From contig NZ_WFLK01000023.1 of the NCBI RefSeq assembly GCF_009208565.1, forward strand, positions 1-41,353: 41,353 nucleotides of DNA, read 5' to 3'. The notes below the pieces were generated by a model. The model had not been told where the DNA came from. It did not search any database and was given only the letters and a program-made list of their open reading frames with translations. Source of the DNA: Janthinobacterium aquaticum. Lineage in GTDB: Bacteria > Pseudomonadota > Gammaproteobacteria > Burkholderiales > Burkholderiaceae_D. The translations under genes were made by a program, and so were the position numbers. The stretch's first letter is position 1; each line of letters opens with the position of its first letter. Positions 9,207-17,097 of this stretch are shown here, piece after piece.

Positions 9207-9548
9207 GTGAGAACAGGCGGTATCGACAGCAGCAGGATCGAGGCGATGATTGCGCAGCTCAAGGCGGCAGCGACGCGCCCTGACGCAAAAATTCCGGCGA
9301 TCCAGACCGAGCCCGCAGCGGCCAAGGTCAACTTCGCCGACGCCCTGAAAGGCGCGCTGGACTCGGTCAACACGGCACAGAAAACCTCGGCCGACCTGGG
9401 CCGGCGCTTTACGCTGGGCGACGACAAGGTCAGCCTGTCGGACGTGATGGTGGCTTCGCAGAAGTCCAGTATTGAGTTTCAGGCGACTATTCAGGTGCGT
9501 AACAAGCTGGTGGCGGCGTATCACGAAGTGATGAATATGCAGGTTTAA
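9207..9548 (+). CDS. fliE: FliE, MS-ring to rod junction protein
   Basis: 113 residues from a GTG start preceded by GGGAGGCAA; normal FliE length is about 105-115. The C-terminal two thirds carry the family pattern: FADALKGALDSVN, then LGDDKVSLSDVMVASQKSSIEFQATIQVRNKLVAAYHEVMNMQV, the helices that dock onto FliF and onto the rod. FliE is the first rod-type protein exported and also joins the export gate. It is transcribed divergently from fliF, the only flagellar gene in this window on the plus strand. Confidence 0.96.
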   Translation: MRTGGIDSSRIEAMIAQLKAAATRPDAKIPAIQTEPAAAKVNFADALKGALDSVNTAQKTSADLGRRFTLGDDKVSLSDVMVASQKSSIEFQATIQVRNKLVAAYHEVMNMQV

Positions 9549-9597
9549 AAACCGCGGGCCCGCTTGGCCCGAGGTATAAGAATGGCGGGCCGGAGAC

Positions 9598-9697
9598 GCA
9601 GGGCTGAGAAAATGCCGATGGCGGCGTTGCAGCTCCTCGCCGTACTTGCGTACTGTCTTCGTTGCTGCGCCTTGCCCTCGACATTTTTCAGCCCTGC
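9598..9697. repeat. About 100-nt imperfect palindrome (interspersed-repeat-like)
   Basis: The arms GCAGGGCTGAGAAAATG (9598-9614) and CATTTTTCAGCCCTGC (9682-9697) are inverted copies. The centre, GTAC-TTGC-GTAC (9642-9653), sits exactly midway, and the inner arms are partly complementary. It occupies most of the fliE-ycgR intergenic gap. It resembles a mobile miniature or REP-type element rather than a regulator; only one copy is present here, so repeat status cannot be shown from this window. Confidence 0.5.
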
Positions 9698-9782
9698 TTG
9701 GCCCGGAGCGCCTGTGCTGGCAACCTGGGCTTTAATCCGTTTTTCAGGTTGGCTGGTTGAGTAGGGATGCTAACTGAACGGG

Positions 9783-9810
9783 ATCACCCCCGTGCGGGGA
9801 TGATGGTTTT
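9783..9810 (+). terminator. Possible fliE terminator
   Basis: ATCA-CCCC / GGGG-A-TGAT forms a hairpin with one bulge (9783-9804), followed by GG and a run of four T. The gap from the fliE stop (235 nt) is long and the T run short, so it could also be part of the convergent-gene boundary with ycgR. Confidence 0.3.
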
Positions 9811-9829
9811 AACCAGGGCTGATGACCGT

Positions 9830-10591
9830 TTAACCCAATCCTGCAATACGCGCATTGCGCTCGCGCTCCAGGCGCGTGATATAGCGCTGCACCTGCGCCA
9901 GCGTGCCGCGCGACAGGTCGATGAACTGGCAGCCCAGGCGGCGGTTCAGTTTGTTGTTGAGCAGCGTCATGTCGAGCGAATTGCGAATCTGCAGCGTGGT
10001 GGTAATGATGCCGATATCGGGCAGGTCGATGCGGCAATCGCGGTATTCGCGGCCGATACTCTCGCCCAGCATCAATTTGTTATCCATGATGGCAATCCCG
10101 CCGCAGCTGATATCGGACAGCGGGAACGGCGCATTGATGATGCCGTTGTCGCCTTGCAGGGGAATGCTCACGCGCACCGGGTTGCCTACCGGCGTATTCA
10201 TGCGGTAATACTCGCGCCGCTGCAAGCGGATCAGCGTTTCGGGCACGGCCATGCGCAGCGCCGGCATGCCTTCGTACGTGCATTCCGAGATCGATTCGCT
10301 GGAAAACAGGATGCGGATCTTGTCGAGCGATGTTTCAAAGGCAATATGCTCAGCTGCCACCAGACGGCGGTTCTGCTCGTTATTGATCGAGCGGTCGAGT
10401 ATCACCATGTCGCGTTCGCCATCGACGGCCAGGATGGTGGTGACGCACACATCGGACTGGCCTTGAACCAGCATGCGGATCAATTGCTTTTTTTCGCCGA
10501 TGCTGCGTAACAAGGCAATGATTTCGCGCCGCGATTCCACTTCAAAATCATGCCAATTTTCAAGGCCGGAATCCATAAAATGTGCTTGCAT
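9830..10591 (-). CDS. ycgR: YcgR, PilZ-domain c-di-GMP-responsive flagellar brake
   Basis: 253 residues from the ATG at 10591, with AGG seven bases upstream. The N-terminal YcgR domain (about 20-115) precedes a PilZ domain with both c-di-GMP contacts: RREYYR (RxxxR type, about residues 125-130) and DISCGG (DxSxxG, about 162-167). In characterised bacteria, c-di-GMP-loaded YcgR binds FliG/FliM or MotA and slows the motor. The gene begins 10 nt after flhX, as the last member of the sigma-28-driven fliD operon, so the brake would be made together with late flagellar parts. Confidence 0.93.
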   Translation of the reverse strand: MQAHFMDSGLENWHDFEVESRREIIALLRSIGEKKQLIRMLVQGQSDVCVTTILAVDGERDMVILDRSINNEQNRRLVAAEHIAFETSLDKIRILFSSESISECTYEGMPALRMAVPETLIRLQRREYYRMNTPVGNPVRVSIPLQGDNGIINAPFPLSDISCGGIAIMDNKLMLGESIGREYRDCRIDLPDIGIITTTLQIRNSLDMTLLNNKLNRRLGCQFIDLSRGTLAQVQRYITRLERERNARIAGLG

Positions 10592-10601
10592 TGATGCCTG
10601 T

Positions 10602-10940
10602 CTATGTATCTGTAGGTGTTTCGGGGAGCAGTGCGCTGGTATCGGGCGCTGGCGGAACCGGGCCGCCTTTGGCCGATTCAATATGATATAACCAGGCCAG
10701 CAGTTCCGCAATCGCCCGGTACAGCGCCGGCGGAATCTGGCTGTCCAGATCCACATCCATCAACAGCGCCACCAGTTCCTTCGATTCATGCACGAATACG
10801 CCGTGCTCGCGCGCCGTATTGATAATCTGGTCGGCAATCAGGCCATTGCCCTTGGCCACCACCTTGGGCGCCGGCGTGCCGGCCAGGTAAGCCAGCGCCA
10901 CCGCCGTTTGCGGCACCTTGCGCTTGCCGTCCTCAGCCAT
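10602..10940 (-). CDS. FlhX, standalone FlhB C-terminal-domain-like protein
   Basis: 112 residues from the ATG at 10940 (MAEDGKRK...), overlapping the fliK2 end by 8 nt. The protein matches only the cytoplasmic C-terminal domain of FlhB/EscU: AVALAY, then PKVVAKGNGLIADQIINTAREHGV and LLMDVDLDSQIPPALYRAIAELLAWLY. The NPTH autocleavage site of FlhB is absent (VPQT lies at that point) and there are no transmembrane helices, so it is like an already cut C-terminal fragment. In FlhB this domain is the switch for export specificity. Such small paralogues are known (FlhX/YlqH-like), but the function here is inference. Confidence 0.88.
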   Translation of the reverse strand: MAEDGKRKVPQTAVALAYLAGTPAPKVVAKGNGLIADQIINTAREHGVFVHESKELVALLMDVDLDSQIPPALYRAIAELLAWLYHIESAKGGPVPPAPDTSALLPETPTDT

Positions 10941-12084
10941 TGCCGTCGCCTTCTGCCTGCTTGCCGGCAATCGCCAGCGAGGCCAGTGGCCAGCCCGAGG
11001 CGGCCATGGCGTTTTCCAGCGTGGCCGCATGCTGGCGCAAGGTGGCGGCGCTGTCTTCGCTGCCGGCCTGCATCTGGATATGCACCTTGCCGCCTTGCAC
11101 CACCACCTGCGCGGCTATATCACCAAGCAAGGGGAACTGGAAGCGCACGCCGCTGCGCCAGGCTGCCTGCTCCTCCTCGCCGTCCTTCTGTGCGCCATGC
11201 TGGCCGCCTTCGGGCGCATCGCGCGTGACGTCCCACTGCATTTTCTGGCCCGGCCAGGCTTCGCCCTGCCATTGCACGCGCGACTGCTCATGGGTGTGCA
11301 ATTGCAGGTTGATCAGCTGGGCCGACGCCAGGTCGGTGCCGGTTTTCGGCATCTCGCCCTGCATGGCCTTCTGCATTTGCGGCTCCTGCATCAGCGACGC
11401 CAGCGGCCGCTTGCCTTCGGCCCACTCGGCCACATGCGACTCATAGAACAGGCCGCTGCTGTCGACCGCATTGCGCAGGTTTTGCGCCAACTGCGCCGGA
11501 TTGACCGGTGGGGCGGCCATCAACGGGCCCTTGCCGATCAGCGATTGCGGTGCGCCCGGCGCACTTTCCGCCTGCACCAGCACGCTGTTGATGGCGCGCG
11601 CAGCCGAACTCAACTCGGGGGCAGGGGTGTCGGCATTGAGTGTGGGCAGCAGCGCGGACGGCGTCAAAGGCGCTTTACCCAGCAGCGTGGCGGCGGCGCC
11701 GCCGGCGCGCGAGCCTGCCTGGGCGCCCAGCGTGGCAGCGGCATCGGGCTCGGCCTGGGCGTCGGCGTAGGTGAGATTGGCGGCGCCGTCGCGTCCGGCG
11801 CCGACCTGGAACGAGGGGCGCGGATTAATGCCCAGCAAGGTCAGCGGGATCTCGGCGCCCAGCTGCGCGCCAGCCGGCAACTGCATGCGCGCCGGCGTGC
11901 CGGCTACGCGCACCAGGTAGCTGCCGTCGCTCATGCGGCCCATTACCTGGCCGGGCATGGTCTTGCCGACCTGCCCTTGCAGGGAGCGCTGGAAATCGGC
12001 CTGACGCGGGTCGGCAACGCTGTCAGCCGGTCGCGCACCCTTGGTGGGACTGACCGGCTGCATGCCTACGGTACTGGGCAGCAT
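10933..12084 (-). CDS. Second FliK-like protein (hook-length control C-terminal domain)
   Basis: 383 residues, start ATG 12084 with AGGAG upstream. The N-terminal part has a small beta-rich segment (about 45-90: GQVMGRMSDGSYLVRVAGTPARMQL), then an Ala/Pro-rich linker. The C-terminal about 85 residues resemble a diverged Flg_hook domain (VRFQFPLLGDIAAQVVVQGGKVHIQM, then LRQHAATLENAMAASGWPLASLAIA). The LNPxxLGxxxVxL signature of the true FliK at 2264-3541 is altered. It lies 17 nt after fliT and overlaps flhX, an arrangement that suggests the two products act together at the export switch. Confidence 0.8.
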   Translation of the reverse strand: MLPSTVGMQPVSPTKGARPADSVADPRQADFQRSLQGQVGKTMPGQVMGRMSDGSYLVRVAGTPARMQLPAGAQLGAEIPLTLLGINPRPSFQVGAGRDGAANLTYADAQAEPDAAATLGAQAGSRAGGAAATLLGKAPLTPSALLPTLNADTPAPELSSAARAINSVLVQAESAPGAPQSLIGKGPLMAAPPVNPAQLAQNLRNAVDSSGLFYESHVAEWAEGKRPLASLMQEPQMQKAMQGEMPKTGTDLASAQLINLQLHTHEQSRVQWQGEAWPGQKMQWDVTRDAPEGGQHGAQKDGEEEQAAWRSGVRFQFPLLGDIAAQVVVQGGKVHIQMQAGSEDSAATLRQHAATLENAMAASGWPLASLAIAGKQAEGDGNG

Positions 12085-12101
12085 GGCCCGTGCTCCTGTT
12101 A

Positions 12102-12428
12102 TTAAACGCTATAGGCGTTGGCCAGGCGTCGTTCGGTGCCGGTACTGCTGATCAGTTTGGACAACTGCGCCATCCACGGCATGGTCAGGTCGCGGATCTT
12201 GCGGTCGTCTTCCAGCATCTGCCGGATCAACGCCACCTTGCGCAAACGGCCTTCTTTTTCCAGCACGACTTTTTCTTCATTGGCCTGCAGACGCTGTACA
12301 TGCGCGCTGATCTGTTGCTCCAGGCTATCGAGCTGGTCCCACTCTTCATTGCTGGCAGCGACCACCATGCTGGCGGTTAATGCCTGCATGGCTTCATAGG
12401 TCGATAAAACTTGTTGATTGGTCATCAT
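12102..12428 (-). CDS. fliT: FliT, flagellar filament-cap chaperone
   Basis: 108 residues, mostly helical, starting MMTNQQVLSTYEAMQALTASM. Short length, acidic helices (NEEWDQLDSLEQQISAHV) and location between fliS and a FliK-like gene fit FliT. It chaperones FliD and in enterobacteria also inhibits FlhDC. FliT is weakly conserved, so the order fliD-fliS-fliT carries much of the evidence. Two adjacent ATG codons (12428 and 12425) are possible starts. The gap to fliS is 3 nt, suggesting translational coupling. Confidence 0.88.
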   Translation of the reverse strand: MMTNQQVLSTYEAMQALTASMVVAASNEEWDQLDSLEQQISAHVQRLQANEEKVVLEKEGRLRKVALIRQMLEDDRKIRDLTMPWMAQLSKLISSTGTERRLANAYSV

Positions 12429-12431
12429 GGA

Positions 12432-12881
12432 TCAGGCGCTCGCATAGTTGTTCAGGCGGGGAGCAGGGGCTTCCGTGGCGATCGCGGCACCGGGTGTTCC
12501 GATGGCGTTCCAGGTGTCGCGCAGGTCGGTCAGCAGGCCTTGCACTTCTTCCAGCAGGGCCAGGTCGTTTTTCAGGTTGGCCGTCCACAGGCGCGCGCCC
12601 ATGTATTCGTACAGGGCGTCGAGGTTCTCGGCGATTTCGCCGCCGGCATTCTTGTCCAGGCTGGCGCGCAGACCGCTGTCGATCAGCTGCATGGCGCGCG
12701 AAATGGCCTTGCCTTTTTCCGGTACATTGCCGGCCTTCATGTGCATCTGAGCGCTCAGGACGGCCACCAGCGCGCCGTCGTACAACATGGAGATCAGCTT
12801 GTGCGGCGACGCCGCCACCACGCCCGTTTCCAGGCCTACCTTGGCATAAGACTGTGCGCCGCGACTTGAAGATCCAAACAT
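12432..12881 (-). CDS. fliS: FliS, flagellin export chaperone
   Basis: 149 residues, slightly longer than usual because of a C-terminal tail rich in Ala and Pro. The N-terminus (YAKVGLETGVVAASPHKLISMLYDGAL) is the conserved FliS core, which binds the C-terminal helix of flagellin and prevents early polymerisation. Four helices can be traced to about residue 130. A good ribosome site (AGAGGAA) precedes the ATG. It follows fliD by 27 nt in the same operon and presumably serves both flagellins encoded upstream. Confidence 0.95.
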   Translation of the reverse strand: MFGSSSRGAQSYAKVGLETGVVAASPHKLISMLYDGALVAVLSAQMHMKAGNVPEKGKAISRAMQLIDSGLRASLDKNAGGEIAENLDALYEYMGARLWTANLKNDLALLEEVQGLLTDLRDTWNAIGTPGAAIATEAPAPRLNNYASA

Positions 12882-12908
12882 AGTATTCCTCTGATAAATT
12901 CGTTAGCT

Positions 12909-14915
12909 TTACTTGGACAGCGCGGCAAGCTGCTGCGTCAGGTAGTTGCTGGTGCTGTTCATCGAACTGAGCGTGACGTCGAGCGAGCTGTACTGCTTGC
13001 GCAAGCGCGCTTCGGTCAGTGTCAAACGCGTGTTCAGCGCGTCGCGCTGCTTGGTAATATCGGCAATACTTTTGTTAAGGCCATCGTTCTTGTTCTGGAT
13101 CAGTCCAGAAGTACCCATGTAGCTGTCGGTAATGCTGGCAAACAGGGCGCTGATACCTTTGGAAATATTGACCGAGCCACGGTCACCAAGGGCGCCACCA
13201 TTGATGGTCACCGCGATCCCTGCACTGCCGGAACCGGCCGAGCCAGTCAGCGTCTGGCCGCTACCCACGGCAACGGCGCCGCCAATGGTGCCAGCCACAT
13301 CCACGCCAGTGGTCATGGTTGGCGTACCGAACAGTCCGTTGGCGCCATTGCCGGTAATTTCCAGTTTCGATGCCGAACCGTATTTGTTCGAGGTGATACT
13401 GATTATGCCATTTTCCTGCGTGACCTTGACACCGGCGCCAGCGCCTGCTTCGGCGATGCCGGAGGCACCATTGATCAGCGCCTGCAAATGGCTGACCAGG
13501 CTATCTGCCGTGTAGGCACCAGGCACCAGGGTGGCCTTGGTGCTCACGCCATTAATGCTCAGCGACAGGCTGTCGTTGACGCCGGCCGTAATCGTCAGGT
13601 CGGCCGCTTCGCTGGACACCAGCGTGCCTTGTGTGGCCAGCTTGGAAATCGAAATGCCCTTGGTGCCCACAGTGGAACTACTGGTCGAACTGACAAAGCT
13701 GACCAGGCTGTCGGTAGTCGAACCGGAGGTCGCCAGCAGCTTGACGACATCATCGGAATTTTTGTCGATCGCTGTTTGCAACTTGCCGGTGTCGAGCTTC
13801 AGAGTGCCGTCTTTCTGAAACGCCACGCCTAATTGGCTCAGACTGGTCAGGCTGCTGTCGAGGCCGGGAACGTTGGAGGCAAATATCTTGCGCAAACTGG
13901 TTTGCAAGCTGATGGTGGTCGAGTCGCCTACCAGCGGACCACCGGAGCGGGCAGCGCCTTGCTTGAGATCGGGCGTTACCGCAGTCAGGCTCTTGATTGA
14001 TGCGTTCAGTTCGTTGTAAGCCTTGACGAAGTTGTTCAGGGCCGTCTTGATGCCCGACGTATCCATGGTAACGCCGACATTGCTGGTGCCTATCTTGGCT
14101 ACCGTCATGGTGACGCCCGGTACGGCGTTTTCAACGTTGTTGGTCTGGCTGGTCACCGCCACACCGTTGACTGTCAGCTTGGCGCTTTGGCCGGCATTGC
14201 TTTGAGTCATGTTCTGCGTGCCGGCCGGCGAATAGGACAGCAAATCGCTCAGTTCCTGGTCGCCTGCGACGGAAATTTGCATGCTTGACGATTCGCCGCT
14301 CTTGTCGGAGGTCAGTACTAGCCGGTTGGGCTTGTCGCTACCGTCGGAAATAATGCTGGCCGTCACGCCGATGCCTGCCTTGTTAATGGCGTCGCGGATG
14401 CCTTGCAGCGAGTTGTTGCTGCCGTCGATGGTCACGGTGCGTGCCACGCGGGCAGGATCTGTATCGAAGGTGGCGCCCGCATATTTGCCATCGGTCAACG
14501 TGCCACCCGTCACGGTGCCGAAATTGAAGGTCAGCACGGTGCTGGTGCCAGCGCCGATCTGTGAGGTCGTGGTTTCCTGGCCGGCTGCGGTAATCGTTTG
14601 CGCCTGCGCCAGTTGCGTGACATTGACGCTGTAGTTGCCCTTGACGGTATCCTTGCCGGCCGTGGCGGTCAGCACTTTGTCATCCGAAGTCGTGGCATTG
14701 GCCACTTTGTATTTGGACGAGTCGGCCAGCGCCGTGACGGTGGTCTGGAAGGCACCGACCATGCCGCTCAGGGTGCCATAGGCGGAAATTTGCGTGGTTA
14801 AAGCCTTCTCTTTGTCCTGCATGGCAACAAAGGGACGGCTTTCCACCGCCATCAGTTGACTGACCAGGCCATTTACGTCGAGAACGCCACCGGTACTGAC
14901 GGATGAAACAGCCAC
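12909..14915 (-). CDS. fliD: FliD, flagellar filament cap (hook-associated protein 2)
   Basis: 668 residues from a GTG start with AGGAGG five bases upstream. The N-terminal FliD domain begins VSTGGVLDVNGLVSQLMAVESRP, and the C-terminal domain ends with coiled-coil segments (LNTRLTLTEARLRKQYSSLDVTLSSMNSTSNYLTQQLAALSK). Most FliD proteins are about 450-480 residues; the extra length lies in the Ser/Thr/Gly-rich middle (about 390-590), where surface-exposed domains vary. FliD caps the growing filament and folds flagellin. A sigma-28 promoter lies 36 nt upstream of the start codon. Confidence 0.96.
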   Translation of the reverse strand: MAVSSVSTGGVLDVNGLVSQLMAVESRPFVAMQDKEKALTTQISAYGTLSGMVGAFQTTVTALADSSKYKVANATTSDDKVLTATAGKDTVKGNYSVNVTQLAQAQTITAAGQETTTSQIGAGTSTVLTFNFGTVTGGTLTDGKYAGATFDTDPARVARTVTIDGSNNSLQGIRDAINKAGIGVTASIISDGSDKPNRLVLTSDKSGESSSMQISVAGDQELSDLLSYSPAGTQNMTQSNAGQSAKLTVNGVAVTSQTNNVENAVPGVTMTVAKIGTSNVGVTMDTSGIKTALNNFVKAYNELNASIKSLTAVTPDLKQGAARSGGPLVGDSTTISLQTSLRKIFASNVPGLDSSLTSLSQLGVAFQKDGTLKLDTGKLQTAIDKNSDDVVKLLATSGSTTDSLVSFVSSTSSSTVGTKGISISKLATQGTLVSSEAADLTITAGVNDSLSLSINGVSTKATLVPGAYTADSLVSHLQALINGASGIAEAGAGAGVKVTQENGIISITSNKYGSASKLEITGNGANGLFGTPTMTTGVDVAGTIGGAVAVGSGQTLTGSAGSGSAGIAVTINGGALGDRGSVNISKGISALFASITDSYMGTSGLIQNKNDGLNKSIADITKQRDALNTRLTLTEARLRKQYSSLDVTLSSMNSTSNYLTQQLAALSK

Positions 14916-14950
14916 AATCGCCTCCTATGGGAAAACATGAATATACCCAG

Positions 14951-14977
14951 TTAACGGCATATTCTATCCGGACTTTA
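14951..14977 (-). promoter_or_regulatory. Sigma-28 (FliA) promoter of the fliD operon
   Basis: On the minus strand TAAAGTCC (14977-14970), an 11-nt spacer and GCCGTTAA (14958-14951) closely match the FliA consensus TAAAGTTT-N11-GCCGATAA. It shares the GTTAA form of the -10 box with the two flagellin promoters. It would drive fliD, fliS, fliT, fliK2, flhX and ycgR, which have only 3-27 nt gaps or overlap. Confidence 0.85.
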
Positions 14978-15035
14978 GAGGGGTGTTTGGCTGCCAGTTT
15001 GAATGATGCCACGCAATAGCGTGGCATCGGGGCGT

Positions 15036-15407
15036 TCAGGCCGTTTGCTTGATCAGCAGGCCTTGTGCTTTTTCTAATGCTTTACCGATTTCAAGCGCTT
15101 CCTTGGTCGGCATCTGGCGTATCACTTCGCGCGTCTGCTGATCGATCACCTTGACGATAGTGCGGTCGCTGTCGGTGTCGACGGAAAACTCCAGCTGGCG
15201 CGACATGAACTGCATGGCCTTGTTGATATCACTGACGGCCTGCTTGACTTCTTTCAGCTCAGCGTCGTCGGCAGGCTTTTTTGTCTCTGCAGTGCTCGCA
15301 ACGCCAGCCGCTGGCGACGTTTTGCCATTGCTGATGACGTTGCCTGGGGCAGGCGTCACCGCACGTAATGGTGTTGCAGCGACATTATTGCTTGGAAGTA
15401 TGTCCAT
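15036..15407 (-). CDS. flaG: FlaG family flagellar protein
   Basis: 123 residues. An N-terminal Ala/Pro/Lys-rich segment is followed by the FlaG domain (about 48-120): LKEVKQAVSDINKAMQFMSRQLEFSVDTDSDRTIVKVIDQQTREVIRQMP. FlaG proteins lie between flagellin and fliD in many genomes and affect filament length; the mechanism is not established. The gene has GAGG upstream of its ATG but no sigma-28 site of its own. It follows the fliC1 terminator by 15 nt, so expression probably depends on read-through or an unseen promoter. Confidence 0.93.
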   Translation of the reverse strand: MDILPSNNVAATPLRAVTPAPGNVISNGKTSPAAGVASTAETKKPADDAELKEVKQAVSDINKAMQFMSRQLEFSVDTDSDRTIVKVIDQQTREVIRQMPTKEALEIGKALEKAQGLLIKQTA

Positions 15408-15421
15408 GATGATCCTCTAAC

Positions 15422-15468
15422 GAAAATTCCCCGGCGGGTACAGACATCATATCTGTACCGGCCGGGGA
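15422..15468 (-). terminator. Rho-independent terminator of fliC1
   Basis: CCCCGGC (15429-15435) pairs with GCCGGGG (15461-15467), and GGTACAGA-type inner arms extend the stem to about 15 bp around a 7-nt loop. On the minus strand the stem is followed by TTTT. The outer arms are identical to those of the fliC2 terminator, while the inner stem differs but still pairs. Confidence 0.85.
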
Positions 15469-15490
15469 GGGTGCAGGACTGCTGTGAGAA

Positions 15491-16945
15491 TTAACGCAGC
15501 AGCGACAGCACGCCGTTAGGCAGCGAGTTAGCTTGTGCCAACATTGCCGTACCAGCCTGTTGCAGGATCTGGCCGCGTGTCAGCTTGGCCGTTTCCGATG
15601 CGAAGTCGGTATCCTGGATGCGGCTACGCGATGCTGACAGGTTTTCCGAAGTCGATTCCAGATTGCTCACGGCCGTTTCAAAGCGCGACTGCAAGGCACC
15701 GAAGGAGGCGCGCTGGCTGTTGACCTTGGACAGGGCTGCATCAAGAATCTTCAAGGCGTCGGTCGATCCCTTGACGGTCGATACGTCGATATCGGCTACC
15801 GCTTTCAGGCTGGCAGCGCCTGCTGTAATGCCGTTGTTGGCCGTTACCGTGCCACCGATCGAGAAGCCCTTGTCGGAGTTCATCGAAATGAAACCCATCG
15901 TGGTTGCCGAACCACCGCTGGCAGCGATCGATGCGGTCGCGCCAACCGTGCCAGCTTCGTTGATCGATGCTGCCGTTACCAGCGAGGTAGCATCGGTGCT
16001 GTTGTTGGTCAGCGTAATGTTGTTACCTGAAGCATTGGTCAAAATCAGGCCATCGTTGCTGGAGTTCAGCTTGGCAGTCACGCCGGTGGTTGACGACACA
16101 TCATTGAACGCGCTGACAGCCGAAGCCAGGCCCGATGCGTTCAAGGCAGTGCCCACGGTGAAGGTGACGTTGGCTGCCGTGGTGGCATTGTCGGATTTGA
16201 CGGCCAGCGAGTAGACCTTGCCTGCAACAAACGCTGCCGACTCGTTGGTGGTGGCCGATGCCGTTACACCGGTCGAGTCAGTCGAACCATTGATGGTCGC
16301 GGCCAGCGATTGCGCCGTGTCCGTTGTTTTGACGTTGATGGTTTTCGACTGCAAGCCTTGAATGTCGAACGTGCCTGCGCTGTACGCCGTACCAGTTGTT
16401 ACCGTGGCTGGAGCCGTGGTTGATACCTGGTTGTTGCCGTAGTTGCTGGTACGGAAGTTTGCGGTCGTAGCCTGGATGGTCTGGCCAGCATTGGCGCCCA
16501 CCTGGAACGAAGCCGTACCGAACGTGCCGTCAAGCAGCTTCAGGCCGTTGAACTCCGATGTTTGCGAGATACGGTCGGCTTCCGACAGCAGCTGACCAAC
16601 CTCGGCCTGGATTGCCTTGCGGTCGCCGGCCGAATTGGTGGCGTTCGACGACTGTACTGCCAATTCACGTACACGTTGCAGAATGTCGCCCGTCGATTGC
16701 AGCGAGCCTTCGGCCGTTTGCAGCAGCGAGACGCCGTCGTTGGCATTGCGCTTGGCTTGGTCGAGGCCGCGGATTTGCGACGTAAAGCGCTCGGAAATCG
16801 CCAGGCCTGCAGCATCGTCTTTTGCGCTATTGATGCGCAAACCCGAGGACAGGCGTTGCAATGAGGTGGACAGGGCCGACTGCGAAGTGCTCAGGTTGCG
16901 TTGCGCATTCAGTGACGCGGTATTGGTGTTAATTACTGAGGCCAT
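15491..16945 (-). CDS. fliC: Flagellin FliC (copy 1)
   Basis: 484 residues. The N-terminal D0/D1 domain (1-170) has the classical LNAQRNLSTSQSALSTSLQRLSSGLRINSAKDDAAGLAISERF pattern. The C-terminal D1/D0 domain ends NLSASRSRIQDTDFASETAKLTRGQILQQAGTAMLAQANSLPNGVLSLLR. The middle (about 175-390) is Thr/Ser/Ala-rich and surface-exposed. It is the filament subunit, exported with FliS. It closely resembles the upstream copy at 17283-18737 in both conserved ends and differs mainly in the middle, indicating tandem duplication. It has its own sigma-28 promoter, structured leader and terminator. Confidence 0.97.
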   Translation of the reverse strand: MASVINTNTASLNAQRNLSTSQSALSTSLQRLSSGLRINSAKDDAAGLAISERFTSQIRGLDQAKRNANDGVSLLQTAEGSLQSTGDILQRVRELAVQSSNATNSAGDRKAIQAEVGQLLSEADRISQTSEFNGLKLLDGTFGTASFQVGANAGQTIQATTANFRTSNYGNNQVSTTAPATVTTGTAYSAGTFDIQGLQSKTINVKTTDTAQSLAATINGSTDSTGVTASATTNESAAFVAGKVYSLAVKSDNATTAANVTFTVGTALNASGLASAVSAFNDVSSTTGVTAKLNSSNDGLILTNASGNNITLTNNSTDATSLVTAASINEAGTVGATASIAASGGSATTMGFISMNSDKGFSIGGTVTANNGITAGAASLKAVADIDVSTVKGSTDALKILDAALSKVNSQRASFGALQSRFETAVSNLESTSENLSASRSRIQDTDFASETAKLTRGQILQQAGTAMLAQANSLPNGVLSLLR

Positions 16946-16971
16946 TTTTGATGCTCCTTGCTATATGTTTT

Positions 16972-17014
16972 GGCTATATGCCTGTTACCTTGGTCCGCCC
17001 CTCCATTCCGGGAC
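16972..17014 (-). promoter_or_regulatory. Structured 5' leader of fliC1 (two conserved hairpins)
   Basis: In the minus-strand mRNA, GUCCC pairs with GGGGC around an 8-nt loop (17014-16997) and GGC pairs with GCC around a 5-nt loop (16982-16972). The same two hairpins, separated by a conserved GACCAAGGUAAC block, occur in the fliC2 leader with different loop bases and a compensating G-U pair. A role in translation control or mRNA stability is inference. Confidence 0.5.
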
Positions 17015-17036
17015 GCTCACACCGCAGTTATTTCAA

Positions 17037-17063
17037 TTAACGGAATGCCCCGTGGAAAGTTTA
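17037..17063 (-). promoter_or_regulatory. Sigma-28 (FliA) promoter of fliC1
   Basis: TAAACTTT (17063-17056), an 11-nt spacer and TCCGTTAA (17044-17037) on the minus strand fit the FliA consensus. The promoter lies about 90 nt from the start codon, leaving a leader of roughly 85 nt that is conserved with fliC2. Confidence 0.88.
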
Positions 17064-17097
17064 GTAAAACACGCCGTCTATATTTTTTAATTTGGCC

